NCBI GenBank assembly: GCA_934615635.1
Contig: CAKTTT010000011.1
Span: 1-24,817 of the forward strand
Direction of reading: 5' to 3'
Source: an uncultured Eubacteriales bacterium
GTDB lineage: Bacteria; Bacillota; Clostridia; Oscillospirales; Acutalibacteraceae
DNA: 24,817 bases
Part shown: positions 16,312 to 23,265 of the stretch, piece after piece
Position numbering within the stretch: position 1 is the first letter of the stretch
How the letters are laid out: every line of letters starts with the position of its first letter
Position numbers and translations under genes: made by a program
The notes under the pieces: model-generated
What the model was told of the DNA's origin: nothing
Databases searched by the model: none
What the model saw: the letters and a program-made list of their open reading frames with translations, nothing else

Positions 16312-17306
16312 GGATACAAAGGGAATCGGGCGGAATGACCGCTGCCCTGGCCTGGCTTTTTCTGATTTCGGCAGCGGCGGCGGCCACCCTGCCCGCGGCG
16401 CTGCTGACCATCGCGGCGGTTTGCCTGACCTTGGCCGTCACCTGGCTGCTGGCCCTTTTTCTGCGCCCGCTGGGAGGAAGCTGGTCCACCGCCTTGTGCC
16501 TTGCGGTGGACGGCGGCATCGCCTGGGGATTGTGGGAGCTGCTTTCCCTGCGGGAGTCCTGGTCGATCTGGCGGGGCCCCCAATGGCTGTTTGCCGCCGC
16601 TCTGCTCCTCTGCGCCCCCGCCGCGACGGCGTTGGCGGCGGATAAGCGGGAGGGAACGCCGCCTCCCTCCCTTTTAAAACTGGGGGGAGTGGTGCTGCTC
16701 ATCGGTCTGATCCGGGAGGTGTTGGGCGCGGGAACGCTGTTCGGCATACGCCTGCTGCCCGCCTTTTCGGACAGTTTTTTATACGGCGCGGCGGGAATCC
16801 TGACGGCGGGGCTTTGTCTGCCTCTGGCGGGCTGGCGGGAGCGGCGGCTCTTCCGCTGTCCGGATCGGGAATGTCTGTCCGCCGGTGCGGCCGGCGGCGT
16901 GAGGACCCTCCTGGGAGGGATCCCAGGGGTGTTGCTGCTATGGCTGATCCCCGACGCGCCGCCTCTGGCTGCTTTATTGTTAACATCCGTTTCTGTCGGC
17001 GTGTTCGGCGCGCTGCTTGAGGGGGCATATCACCAGGAGAGCGGCCGGCTGGCCATGGGGGACGGTGTTTTGGCGGTGGCGGCGATTATGGCGCTGCAGG
17101 CCGCCCGATCAGCGACAGGGTGGTGGCTCTGGAGCTCTCCCTTGTGGACGGGACTCCTGGTCGGCCTGGGCTTGAGTTTGTTCGTCGTGCTGTACAACCG
17201 CATAGATAACCTGCACATTCCCGCCGGTATGAGAACGGTGCCGGCGACCCTGGTGGTGGTCGGCGGCATTATGCTGGCCTTTCAGGTGCTCCTGCTAGGA
17301 GGCTGA
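16308..17306 (+). CDS. Divergent Rnf-Nqr integral membrane protein, apparent RnfE-RnfA fusion
   Basis: A 332-residue membrane protein with roughly ten helices, starting at GTG inside the rnfG stop (overlap GTGA). Normal RnfE and RnfA are each about 190-220 residues. The N-terminal half resembles RnfE: VCLTLAVT (Cys39) at the place of the GLCP.LAVT motif, LLLCAPAATALAADK (Cys102) at the place of VNC.ILGRAEAFA, then IREVLGAGTLFG (135-146). The C-terminal part resembles the end of RnfA: WTGLLVGLGLSLFVVLYNRI and IPAGMRTVPATLVVVGGIMLAFQ. In normal complexes a [2Fe-2S] cluster between RnfA and RnfE needs two Cys from each. Here no Cys occurs after residue 189, so the second RnfA Cys is absent. The membership in the Rnf-Nqr family is firm; the fusion reading is my alignment by eye. 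No rnfB follows. Confidence 0.8.
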   Translation: MRIQRESGGMTAALAWLFLISAAAAATLPAALLTIAAVCLTLAVTWLLALFLRPLGGSWSTALCLAVDGGIAWGLWELLSLRESWSIWRGPQWLFAAALLLCAPAATALAADKREGTPPPSLLKLGGVVLLIGLIREVLGAGTLFGIRLLPAFSDSFLYGAAGILTAGLCLPLAGWRERRLFRCPDRECLSAGAAGGVRTLLGGIPGVLLLWLIPDAPPLAALLLTSVSVGVFGALLEGAYHQESGRLAMGDGVLAVAAIMALQAARSATGWWLWSSPLWTGLLVGLGLSLFVVLYNRIDNLHIPAGMRTVPATLVVVGGIMLAFQVLLLGG

Positions 17307-17320
17307 AGCTTAAAACCATC

Positions 17321-17363
17321 CCCGTCCCGATAGGCAAAAGCTGCCGGGACGGGTGGCGATTTT
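17321..17363 (+). terminator. Intrinsic terminator of the rnf operon
   Basis: Perfect 9-base GC-rich arms (17321-17329 and 17345-17353) with a 15-base loop, followed by TGGCGATTTT. It lies 14 bases after the last rnf stop codon and marks the operon end before any rnfB. Confidence 0.75.
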
Positions 17364-17400
17364 AAGAGTTTTCAGAAAGTTGGATTTTAACAGATGTTTA

Positions 17401-17435
17401 AACGGCCGTCTCCGACATTATCGGAGACGGCCGTT
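17401..17435 (-). terminator. Perfect 15-bp hairpin, probable terminator of the reductase transcript
   Basis: Arms 17401-17415 and 17421-17435 are perfectly complementary with a 5-base loop. On the minus strand the stem is followed by TTTAAACATC. It lies about 140 bases beyond the stop of the minus-strand reductase gene and may serve both converging transcripts. Confidence 0.6.
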
Positions 17436-17573
17436 GTGATCCACAGAAAAGGCTGATGGGGAAAAGGACGGTCGACTTTACGGGTGTCGGCGTCCCTTTT
17501 ATCTGCTCCCGATAGGCTTTCTCCGGTATTTCCTGAGAGAGAAAAAAGCAGGGCCGGCGTGTTCAGACGGAAT

Positions 17574-18656
17574 TCAGGTGTCGGAGTTTTCCTCCCGCCG
17601 CACCGCCATGCTGCCGATGCCGGTGGAAAGGATAACCTTCCGGATCCAGGGGGTGTAGAGGAAGGGATTTTTGAGCAGCTTGCCCCCAAGCTGCCGCCGC
17701 AGGGGAGCGGTGAGAGCGGCGTACCGCCCTGCCGCTCTCTCCAGGCCGGGGACCAGGGCCTCCGCCAGCAGCGCGCCGCTGTCCAGGGCGTAGCTGATCC
17801 CCTGAAGGGAGCTGGGGCTGATGAAACCCGCCGCTTCGCCCAGAAGGAATATCCCCTCTCCGCCGGTGCAAAGCTGGCCCGGTCCTGCCGGACGGCAGAC
17901 GATGCAGCCCTCCCGCCGCACCCGTCGTCCGAAATGGACGCCGCGCTTTTCCAGCCGTTCCTTGAGCAGCTCGAACCGCCGGGCGGCCTCCTGCTGAGGA
18001 AAGGCGGCGCCCAGCACCAGCCGTCGATTCTTGGAGATCAGCCAACCGTAGCAATCGGTCAGCTCCCTGTCGAAAATGGCGCCGTAAAAGGGGGATTGGC
18101 CGTCCTCCTCATACCATTCCTGCACCGCCACATACCGTCGGATGGCGCAGTCGGGAAAAAAGCGGCGGCGGACCAGAGAGTTGCCTCCGTCCGCGCCCAC
18201 CACAGCCCGGGCGTGCAGCACACCATCCTCCCCGCCCCGGCGGTAGGCGATGGAGAAGCCCTCTCCTTCCCGGTGGATATCCCGACACACCGCCCTGTCC
18301 AGCATCCGGACGGAGGAGGGGAGCAGAGAGGCCAGCCAGCGGTCGAACCGCTCCCGGTTCATGTTGACGTAGGGACGCTGATAATACCGTTCTGTCTCCA
18401 TCTTGAGATCCATGGTGCGTACGGCGAATATCTGCGGGTCCACCAGCACGTCCAGAGGCAGATTCAGGCCCAGGGCGGCCAGGGAATGCTGGGCGTCGGG
18501 GGAGAGCAAGCCCCCGCAGCATTTTCCCACCCCCGCCGGCGGGGAAGAAAGCCCTCGTCGGTCCAGTACCGTCACCCGGTATCGTCCACCCGCCAGCCGG
18601 GCGAAGCTGGTCCCGGCCGGCCCGCCGCCGATAACGGCAATATCGGTGGTATCCAT
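17574..18656 (-). CDS. Geranylgeranyl-reductase-family FAD oxidoreductase
   Basis: A 360-residue soluble flavoprotein. The N-terminal Rossmann motif is VIGGGPAGTSFARLA (residues 8-22). It is followed by KCCGGLLSPDAQ (47-56, the Cys-Gly-Gly signature of this family), NMNRERFDRWLASLL, the second nucleotide motif VVGADGGNSLVRR, and LLGEAAGFISPSSLQGISYALDSG near the C-terminus. The family covers geranylgeranyl reductases and CbrA-like proteins of unknown substrate. Without terpenoid genes nearby a specific reaction cannot be named. AGAGG precedes the ATG. It lies 16 bases after the TRM11-like gene on the same strand, so the two are probably co-transcribed, and it converges on the rnf operon. Confidence 0.82.
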   Translation of the reverse strand: MDTTDIAVIGGGPAGTSFARLAGGRYRVTVLDRRGLSSPPAGVGKCCGGLLSPDAQHSLAALGLNLPLDVLVDPQIFAVRTMDLKMETERYYQRPYVNMNRERFDRWLASLLPSSVRMLDRAVCRDIHREGEGFSIAYRRGGEDGVLHARAVVGADGGNSLVRRRFFPDCAIRRYVAVQEWYEEDGQSPFYGAIFDRELTDCYGWLISKNRRLVLGAAFPQQEAARRFELLKERLEKRGVHFGRRVRREGCIVCRPAGPGQLCTGGEGIFLLGEAAGFISPSSLQGISYALDSGALLAEALVPGLERAAGRYAALTAPLRRQLGGKLLKNPFLYTPWIRKVILSTGIGSMAVRREENSDT

Positions 18657-18672
18657 ACAAAAGCCTCTCTTT

Positions 18673-19719
18673 CTAATTTTTAACAGCCGTTATAATATCT
18701 CGCCGGATAGCTTGATCCACCCGGTGGGAGAAGCGGTCATAGGGGCCGCCGGCTTTGACCTCGAAGCCCTGATCCGCCAGAAGCGCGGCCATCTCCGCCC
18801 GGGGAAACACCAGGGTGTTCCACGCCAGCACCAGCGCGGCGCCGGGCTTGAGGACTTTGCGCCAGGCAGGAAGGCAGGCGGTCAGCAGCTCTCTGGGATT
18901 CCTGGTGAGGGAGGATTGGTTTTCCCGGGTGACGTTGCCGTGCTGCACGCCATAGGGCAGATCCCCCACCAGGGCGTGGAAGGTGTTTTTGCGGAAGAAG
19001 GCATCCGCGTACCGGGAATTCCCCGCCACCAATCGGAGCTCCCGGGTGTTCCCGCCGGACCAGTCCTCCTTGGAGGGGGCCAGCGCGAAGGTGTGCATCA
19101 CAGCGGTGAAGGAGCGGTTTTCCCCGCTGATCCGCTCCTTGTGGAAGGTGTGCTTGTATTTTTCCGTTTCCAGAAAGCGTTTGAAATAAGCCGCCGTGTC
19201 CCCCACCGCTTTATCGCCGATTTCAATGCCCGCCGCGCTGCAGCCCCAGACCAGCGCCTCAAACAGGGTGGTTCCCCGGCCGGCCACCGGATCCAGCAGC
19301 CGGGGAAGGGGTTCGTCCGCATAGGCGCCGCTATTCAGGGCTATGTTGATCATCAGGCGGGTGAAGAGTTCGTTGGTCTTGCCTGTGTATTTGAGAATCC
19401 GGCTCACTTCCGGCGGGAGGTAGGCCGTATCGGGCAGCGCGACCGGCAGGAGGCGGGGAGCGTCTTCCCGGCCTTCCTCCACAAACAGGGCGTAAAGAAA
19501 GGAGAGGCGGGACAGCCGCGCCAGATCCGCGGGGGACAGGGGCGCTTCGGCGGCGAAGGTGACGTAGGGGATCCCGGCGATGGTTTTGCCGCCGATCTCC
19601 CCGCAGGGGGTGGAGAAGCGGCCCAGAGCCACCTCCAGCTCCGCAAGAGACAGGCCGCCCGACTGCTCGAAATACACCCGGTTGTGACCGGGATTCGCCA
19701 AAACGGCGTAATGGACCAT
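18673..19719 (-). CDS. TRM11-like SAM-dependent methyltransferase
   Basis: A 348-residue protein with a Rossmann methyltransferase domain. SAM motif I is LLDPVAGRGTTLFEAL (141-156), and the catalytic motif is GDLPYGVQ (252-259), the (N/D)-L-P-Y type of nucleic-acid amino-methyltransferases. It resembles TRM11-family proteins, which methylate tRNA guanosine (N2) in archaea and eukaryotes. The N-terminal about 110 residues may be a degenerate RNA-binding domain; a clear THUMP domain is not visible. AAGGAGGAGG lies just before the ATG at 19719. It is the first gene of a two-gene unit with the flavoprotein. The RNA target is not known. Confidence 0.78.
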   Translation of the reverse strand: MVHYAVLANPGHNRVYFEQSGGLSLAELEVALGRFSTPCGEIGGKTIAGIPYVTFAAEAPLSPADLARLSRLSFLYALFVEEGREDAPRLLPVALPDTAYLPPEVSRILKYTGKTNELFTRLMINIALNSGAYADEPLPRLLDPVAGRGTTLFEALVWGCSAAGIEIGDKAVGDTAAYFKRFLETEKYKHTFHKERISGENRSFTAVMHTFALAPSKEDWSGGNTRELRLVAGNSRYADAFFRKNTFHALVGDLPYGVQHGNVTRENQSSLTRNPRELLTACLPAWRKVLKPGAALVLAWNTLVFPRAEMAALLADQGFEVKAGGPYDRFSHRVDQAIRRDIITAVKN

Positions 19720-19784
19720 GGGTCCCTCCTCCTTTTTCGCGTCCGCTTTTTGTCTATCCTACCCTATTTTCCGCCTTTTGGCAA

Positions 19785-19811
19785 GAAAAAAGCAGCGGCC
19801 GAAGCCGCTGC
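19785..19811 (-). terminator. Intrinsic terminator of the DUF4430 gene
   Basis: Perfect 8-base arms (19792-19799 and 19804-19811) with a stable TTCG tetraloop on the minus strand, followed by TTTTTTC. It lies 12 bases beyond the DUF4430 stop. Confidence 0.88.
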
Positions 19812-19823
19812 CGGAAAAGTTAT

Positions 19824-20702
19824 TTATTTAGCCCGCTTGAAAGAAAGGGCCGCCGCCAGACAGGCGGAAAGCAGGACGGCGATTCCCGCCGCGCCGGCCG
19901 CCGCCGCATCCCCGGTGGAGGGGGTGGGAGCGGGTTTGTCGGTGGAATCGGGGGAGGAGGTATCCTCCTCGCCGCCGGAGGTTTCGGGAACGGTCACGGT
20001 GAAGTCCGGGGCCAGCCGGAGGATCAGCGGCAGATCTTCCTCTCCCACTTTGGAGATGGAGAGGCTGTGCGGACCGGCGGTGAGCAGCCGGTCGTCGATT
20101 TTGATTTCGCCGTTGTCGTCGGTGGTATAGGTGGCGCTTTCCTCGCCGGCCTTCCATGTCACCGTGGCGCCCTTGACGGGGTTGGTCTGCGTGGAGGGTT
20201 CATAGTTATCGTCGTAGGTGGTGTCCTGGGAGGTGAAGCGGATTACGCCGTCGGCGATTTTGGACAGGTCCGCCTCGGGATACTGCATCCCGGCGCCGAA
20301 GGGATCGCCGTAGTACAGGACCACGCTGTCCTCCGCTTTCAGGGCGTACTGGTCCATGCCAACGGAGGGTTCCAGATTGTTTACCCGGTACATCCAGCCG
20401 TCATAGCCGCCGTAGGTGCCGGCTTCCTCTCCGTTGATGGCGGTGATGTACGCCTTATCCAGACCGGTGAAGGTTAGTCCTCCCTCCGCCTTCTCCACCT
20501 CCAGGAGAGCTTCCTGCAGGGTGGGGGTGCCGTCGGAGGGCACGGTCACGGTTTTGTAAAAGACGTTGGCGGTTATGCCCTCGATTCTCAGAGAGAAGGT
20601 GATGGTTTCCCCCTCCGCCGAGGCGGGGAGAAGAAAGAGGGCGGAGGACAGCAGAAGAGCCGCCCACAGGGAGAGCAGGGAACGAAGCAATTTGGTTTTC
20701 AT
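19824..20702 (-). CDS. DUF4430 surface protein with LPXTG-like wall anchor, riboswitch-regulated
   Basis: A 292-residue secreted protein. It has an N-terminal signal peptide (KTKLLRSLLSLWAALLL...PASA, cleavage near residue 29) and then a DUF4430 domain (GYDGWMYRVNNLEPSVGMDQYAL and DSVVLYYGDP). A second beta-rich domain follows (TTDDNGEIKIDDRLL, resembling a carboxypeptidase-regulatory or Big-like fold), then a Ser/Asp/Pro-rich spacer. The C-terminus is a sorting signal: PTPSTGD, an alanine-rich hydrophobic helix and KRAK. DUF4430 is related to the C-terminal cobalamin-contacting domain of transcobalamin. The ATG at 20702 follows AAGGAAGGA, in preference to an in-frame GTG at 20723. The 5' leader carries a cobalamin riboswitch, so cobalamin capture at the cell surface is a reasonable inference. 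Confidence 0.88.
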   Translation of the reverse strand: MKTKLLRSLLSLWAALLLSSALFLLPASAEGETITFSLRIEGITANVFYKTVTVPSDGTPTLQEALLEVEKAEGGLTFTGLDKAYITAINGEEAGTYGGYDGWMYRVNNLEPSVGMDQYALKAEDSVVLYYGDPFGAGMQYPEADLSKIADGVIRFTSQDTTYDDNYEPSTQTNPVKGATVTWKAGEESATYTTDDNGEIKIDDRLLTAGPHSLSISKVGEEDLPLILRLAPDFTVTVPETSGGEEDTSSPDSTDKPAPTPSTGDAAAAGAAGIAVLLSACLAAALSFKRAK

Positions 20703-20753
20703 GGTATTCCTTCCTTTTTTCACGGCAGCGCCGCAGTATTACCGAAGGGGGCA

Positions 20754-20798
20754 GAAAGAAAAAGGCCCTTTCGTCCCGGGTACGGGAGCAAAAAGGCC
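20754..20798 (-). terminator. Riboswitch-controlled intrinsic terminator upstream of the DUF4430 gene
   Basis: On the minus strand GGCC (20798-20795) pairs with GGCC (20767-20764) and CCCG (20786-20783) with CGGG (20778-20775), with additional A/T pairs between, and TTTTTCTTTC follows. It lies between aptamer and start codon, as expected of a transcriptional riboswitch expression platform. A second GC-rich hairpin (20868-20886) sits between it and the aptamer. Confidence 0.7.
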
Positions 20799-20892
20799 GG
20801 CTGTACGGTTCCACGAATCGATATAGGCGGAACCCTCGGCTTCACTTTCCGTTAACCCAAAAGTGTTCCGGCGCTGGCGGCGCCGGCAGCCC

Positions 20893-20995
20893 GTCTGCCG
20901 TGGGTAACCCGACTTGAGGGGAGGCATGGCTGCGCCCCCAGTTACGGTAATGGCTGTTGCGACGGATTTGCACCGTTCTTCCCCCACAGGCAAAC
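20893..20995 (-). promoter_or_regulatory. Cobalamin (B12) riboswitch aptamer
   Basis: Read on the minus strand, the leader shows GGGGGAAGAACGGTGCAAAT, then CCGTCGCAACAGCCATTACC, and the B12-box-like AAGTCGGGTTACCCACGGC near the end. The outer helix is GTTTGCCTGTGGG (20995-20983) with CCCACGGCAGAC (20904-20893), containing one bulge. This order of conserved blocks is that of cobalamin riboswitches, close to the 'GCAACAGCCATTAC' variant common in clostridia. It is followed by terminator hairpins and the DUF4430 gene. Cobalamin binding would be expected to repress expression. Confidence 0.88.
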
Positions 20996-21014
20996 GAATC
21001 ATTCGGTTTATCTC

Positions 21015-21043
21015 ATTCTACTGCGTGGGGAAAAGCTTGTCAA
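21015..21043 (-). promoter_or_regulatory. Sigma-A promoter of the riboswitch/DUF4430 transcript
   Basis: On the minus strand a perfect TTGACA (21043-21038), a 17-base spacer and TAGAAT (21020-21015). Initiation near 21008 would place the whole aptamer in the transcript. Confidence 0.75.
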
Positions 21044-21207
21044 GGGGAGGGGGCTGGAATCTTCGCGCCAAATAAGGGAGGCCGACCCTTTGAGAGGACG
21101 GCCTCCGGCTTGCCGAAGATGCCCGGCAGACCGCGGGTTTGCCAGAATGGCGGAGCGGTCCCCTGATAGGCTTCCCAGCCAAGCGGAGGCACGGCGTTCC
21201 CTCACGC

Positions 21208-21245
21208 AAAAACGCCCCGGTCCGCAGATAAAGCAGACCGGGGCG
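21208..21245 (-). terminator. Intrinsic terminator after the small membrane protein gene
   Basis: Perfect 10-base arms (21213-21222 and 21236-21245), extended by partial pairing within the loop, followed on the minus strand by TTTTTGCG. It lies about 20 bases after the stop of the gene at 21266. From here to the riboswitch promoter there is one further 8-base-arm hairpin (21077-21084 with 21099-21106) and no gene. Confidence 0.8.
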
Positions 21246-21265
21246 CATTTTCAAAAATGGCCTGT

Positions 21266-21472
21266 TTACGACTGGTTGCCCGAGGGAGGATCCGCCGACT
21301 GGGGCGGCTGTTGAGGCGGCTGGGGTGGCTTACGCCGCTTTTTCCGCTGCTCCAGCGCCAGCAGGACAGCCAGCAGAATCAACGCGGCCAGCCCGATACC
21401 GCCCAGCACAAAGGGGACGGGAGAAAGCGGATCCCCCGCGGGAAGCGGGAGCAGGGGGAAGGAAAAACGCAT
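21266..21472 (-). CDS. Small single-pass membrane protein, Pro/Gln-rich tail
   Basis: A 68-residue protein with one transmembrane helix (about residues 20-43, FVLGGIGLAALILLAVLLAL). A positive stop-transfer cluster (EQRKKRRK) and a proline/glutamine-rich tail follow. AAAGGAGG lies about 9 bases before the ATG at 21472, and a strong terminator follows, so this is a real gene. I do not recognise the family. The helix plus RKKRRK looks like the membrane part of a wall-sorting signal, but there is no LPXTG motif. The neighbour upstream (21573) is another small single-pass protein. Confidence 0.65.
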   Translation of the reverse strand: MRFSFPLLPLPAGDPLSPVPFVLGGIGLAALILLAVLLALEQRKKRRKPPQPPQQPPQSADPPSGNQS

Positions 21473-21572
21473 GGCCGTTGTCCTCCTTTCCGGCTGGAGC
21501 CGGCACAAAATAGCGGTTTACCGCGCCCACTATACCGCCTGAAAGGGGAAAACCGGGCGCATCCGCAGCCGA

Positions 21573-21833
21573 TTATTCCGCGTCGGGAGTTTCCTCCGCC
21601 CGGACGGTTTCCTCCGCCGCATCCGCGGGTTCCTCTTCCACGCAGCCGCACGCATCGTCGCAGCCGCAGCAGCAGTCGTCGTCAAACCCGCACTCGATGG
21701 GGTCGTTATACTGGCTCAGGGCCCGTTTTTTCGCCCGGGCGCGCATCAGCAGCACGGCCAGGGTGGTGGCCGCCGCCACAACCGCCGCGAGAACCACGAC
21801 AAAGCACAGTTTGCTATTTTTACTATTTTTCAT
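21573..21833 (-). CDS. Small single-pass membrane protein with a Cys/Asp cluster
   Basis: An 86-residue protein: a short N-terminus, one transmembrane helix (residues 8-30), a basic anchor (RARAKKR), then NDPIECGFDDDCCCGCDDACGCVEEE, and an acidic Ala/Glu tail. Seven cysteines lie within about 18 residues, interleaved with Asp, which suggests metal binding or redox-active thiols. The basic patch after the helix favours a cytoplasmic C-terminus. GGAGGG precedes the ATG and a strong promoter lies upstream. I do not recognise a named family and no function can be assigned. Confidence 0.7.
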   Translation of the reverse strand: MKNSKNSKLCFVVVLAAVVAAATTLAVLLMRARAKKRALSQYNDPIECGFDDDCCCGCDDACGCVEEEPADAAEETVRAEETPDAE

Positions 21834-21884
21834 TTTTATCCCTCCGATTGTTATCTTGCATTAGTCTTTCCAGGAGTTACCTTC

Positions 21885-21913
21885 ATCATACAGCGGCGGG
21901 AGGGATAAGTCAA
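21885..21913 (-). promoter_or_regulatory. Sigma-A promoter of the Cys-cluster membrane protein
   Basis: On the minus strand TTGACT (21913-21908), a 17-base spacer and TATGAT (21890-21885), located in the 96-base gap after nagA. It shows that the small protein is expressed independently of nagA. Confidence 0.65.
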
Positions 21914-21929
21914 GAAAAGCGTCGGAATG

Positions 21930-23081
21930 TTACAGATTATTTACCTTTATCTGGCCGCGGACCAGCACCAGACGGACGCGTAGCTCCTCGTCCAGGGCGA
22001 CCAGGTCGGCCAGCTTGCCCGGCTCGATGGAACCGGTGATGCCGTCCGCCCGGATAGCCCGGGCGGGATTGATGGTCACCGCTTTCACCGCCTGCCGCAT
22101 GGGGATCCCCCAGCCCAGCAGATTGCGGAATTCCTCCAGCAGATTGGTGGTGGAGGCGGCGATGGTGCCGTCCTCCAGCAGCGCCCGGCCCTTTTTGACC
22201 CACACCTTCTGTCCTCCCAGGGTATATTCCCCGTCGGCGTGACCGGCGGCGCGCATGGAATCGCTCACCACCACCGGCAGCTCCTCCCCCAGCAGGGCGA
22301 AGGCCAGGCGCAGGACTGCGGGGTGGATGTGGAAGCCGTCGCAGATCAGCTCCGCCCGCACCCCCAGCTCCCGGGCTTTGTCGAAAACCGCTCCCACCGC
22401 GCCGGGCGCGCGATGGTTCAGGCCGTTCATGGCGTTGAAGAGATGGGTGGCGTGGCGCGCCCCCCACATAAAGGCTTCGCAGACGGTGTCGTAATCCGCG
22501 TTGGTGTGGGCGACGGAAACCGGGCAGATCGGCTGGATTTCCCGAATGAAATCCATGGCGCCGGCCTCCTCCGGCGCGATATCCACCAGCTTTATGCAGC
22601 CGCCCGCCGCGCTGTACAACTGCCGGAATTCCTCGATATCCGGCGGGCGGACGAAGGCGCCGTTCTGGGCCCCCTTTTTCGCCAGCGAGATGTAGGGTCC
22701 CTCCATGTTGATGCCGTGGGCGTAAGCGCCGGGCAGATTGTCCCGGCAGAGCCGCACATTGGTGAATACCTGCTCCAATTGTTCATAGGGCAGGGTCATG
22801 GAGGTGGGGCAGAAGGAGGTGACGCCCCGCTGCGCCAGGCAGGCGGAGATAGCCTCCAGCGCCTCGGGGGTCCCATCGCAGGCATCCGCGCCCGCGCAGC
22901 CGTGGATATGGATATCGATAAAGCCGGGCAGCAGGGTCATGCCGCTGAGATCCAGCGCCTCGCTCCCCTCTCCGCTTTTCCCCGGGGTCTCCAGCGAGCG
23001 GATCAGCGTCCCCTCCACCGCCACGTTCGCCCGGACGGGCAGAAATTCGCCGTCGTATACGACGGCGTTTTTTAGCAACAT
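21930..23081 (-). CDS. nagA: N-acetylglucosamine-6-phosphate deacetylase
   Basis: A 383-residue amidohydrolase that removes acetate from GlcNAc-6-phosphate, feeding amino-sugar recycling. The characteristic motifs are PGFIDIHIHG (52-61), HGINMEGPYIS with Glu127 as a metal ligand, SVAHTNADY with His192, GARHATHLFNAMNGL with His213, CDGFHIHP and SDSMRAAG with the catalytic Asp274. The C-terminal INPAR...G.IEPGKLADLV is standard. The length fits the family (380-390 residues). AAAGGAGG lies just before the ATG at 23081. Neither nagB nor a GntR regulator is adjacent in the window. The gene appears monocistronic, with its own promoter divergent from guaA. Confidence 0.95.
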   Translation of the reverse strand: MLLKNAVVYDGEFLPVRANVAVEGTLIRSLETPGKSGEGSEALDLSGMTLLPGFIDIHIHGCAGADACDGTPEALEAISACLAQRGVTSFCPTSMTLPYEQLEQVFTNVRLCRDNLPGAYAHGINMEGPYISLAKKGAQNGAFVRPPDIEEFRQLYSAAGGCIKLVDIAPEEAGAMDFIREIQPICPVSVAHTNADYDTVCEAFMWGARHATHLFNAMNGLNHRAPGAVGAVFDKARELGVRAELICDGFHIHPAVLRLAFALLGEELPVVVSDSMRAAGHADGEYTLGGQKVWVKKGRALLEDGTIAASTTNLLEEFRNLLGWGIPMRQAVKAVTINPARAIRADGITGSIEPGKLADLVALDEELRVRLVLVRGQIKVNNL

Positions 23082-23120
23082 GTGGTCAGCCTCCTTTGAT
23101 GGACAAGCCTTTACAGGACT

Positions 23121-23148
23121 ATTATACAAGACGGGGACGGAAAAACAA
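23121..23148 (-). promoter_or_regulatory. Sigma-A promoter of nagA
   Basis: On the minus strand TTGTTT (23148-23143), a 16-base spacer and a perfect TATAAT (23126-23121), about 40 bases upstream of the nagA start. Confidence 0.6.
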
Positions 23149-23196
23149 GGAGAAAACGGTCGGCGCATTTACACTTTCGGTCCTGTCGGGCATCGG

Positions 23197-23226
23197 TTGC
23201 ACAAGGCCGCCTTTTTGTGGTATACT
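23197..23226 (+). promoter_or_regulatory. Sigma-A promoter of guaA
   Basis: TTGCAC (23197-23202), an 18-base spacer and TATACT (23221-23226). The leader to the guaA ATG is only about 33 bases, leaving no room for a purine riboswitch. Confidence 0.65.
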
Positions 23227-23265
23227 GTCGTGTATATTCGAGGAAGGGAAGAAAGGAGCCGGTTT

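Noticed and set aside
16308..17306. Reading the last rnf gene as a frameshifted pair of rnfE and rnfA
   Set aside because: The frame is continuous with no internal stop, uses a typical 4-base overlap start and has a uniform membrane-protein composition, so a true fusion or divergent single gene is preferred.
18403..20130. 575-residue plus-strand frame across the reductase, methyltransferase and DUF4430 genes
   Set aside because: It is antisense to three well-supported genes, and its translation is Gly/Arg/Pro-rich without recognisable domains.
23233..23265. Purine riboswitch upstream of guaA
   Set aside because: The leader after the predicted start is only about 33 bases, too short for any purine aptamer.
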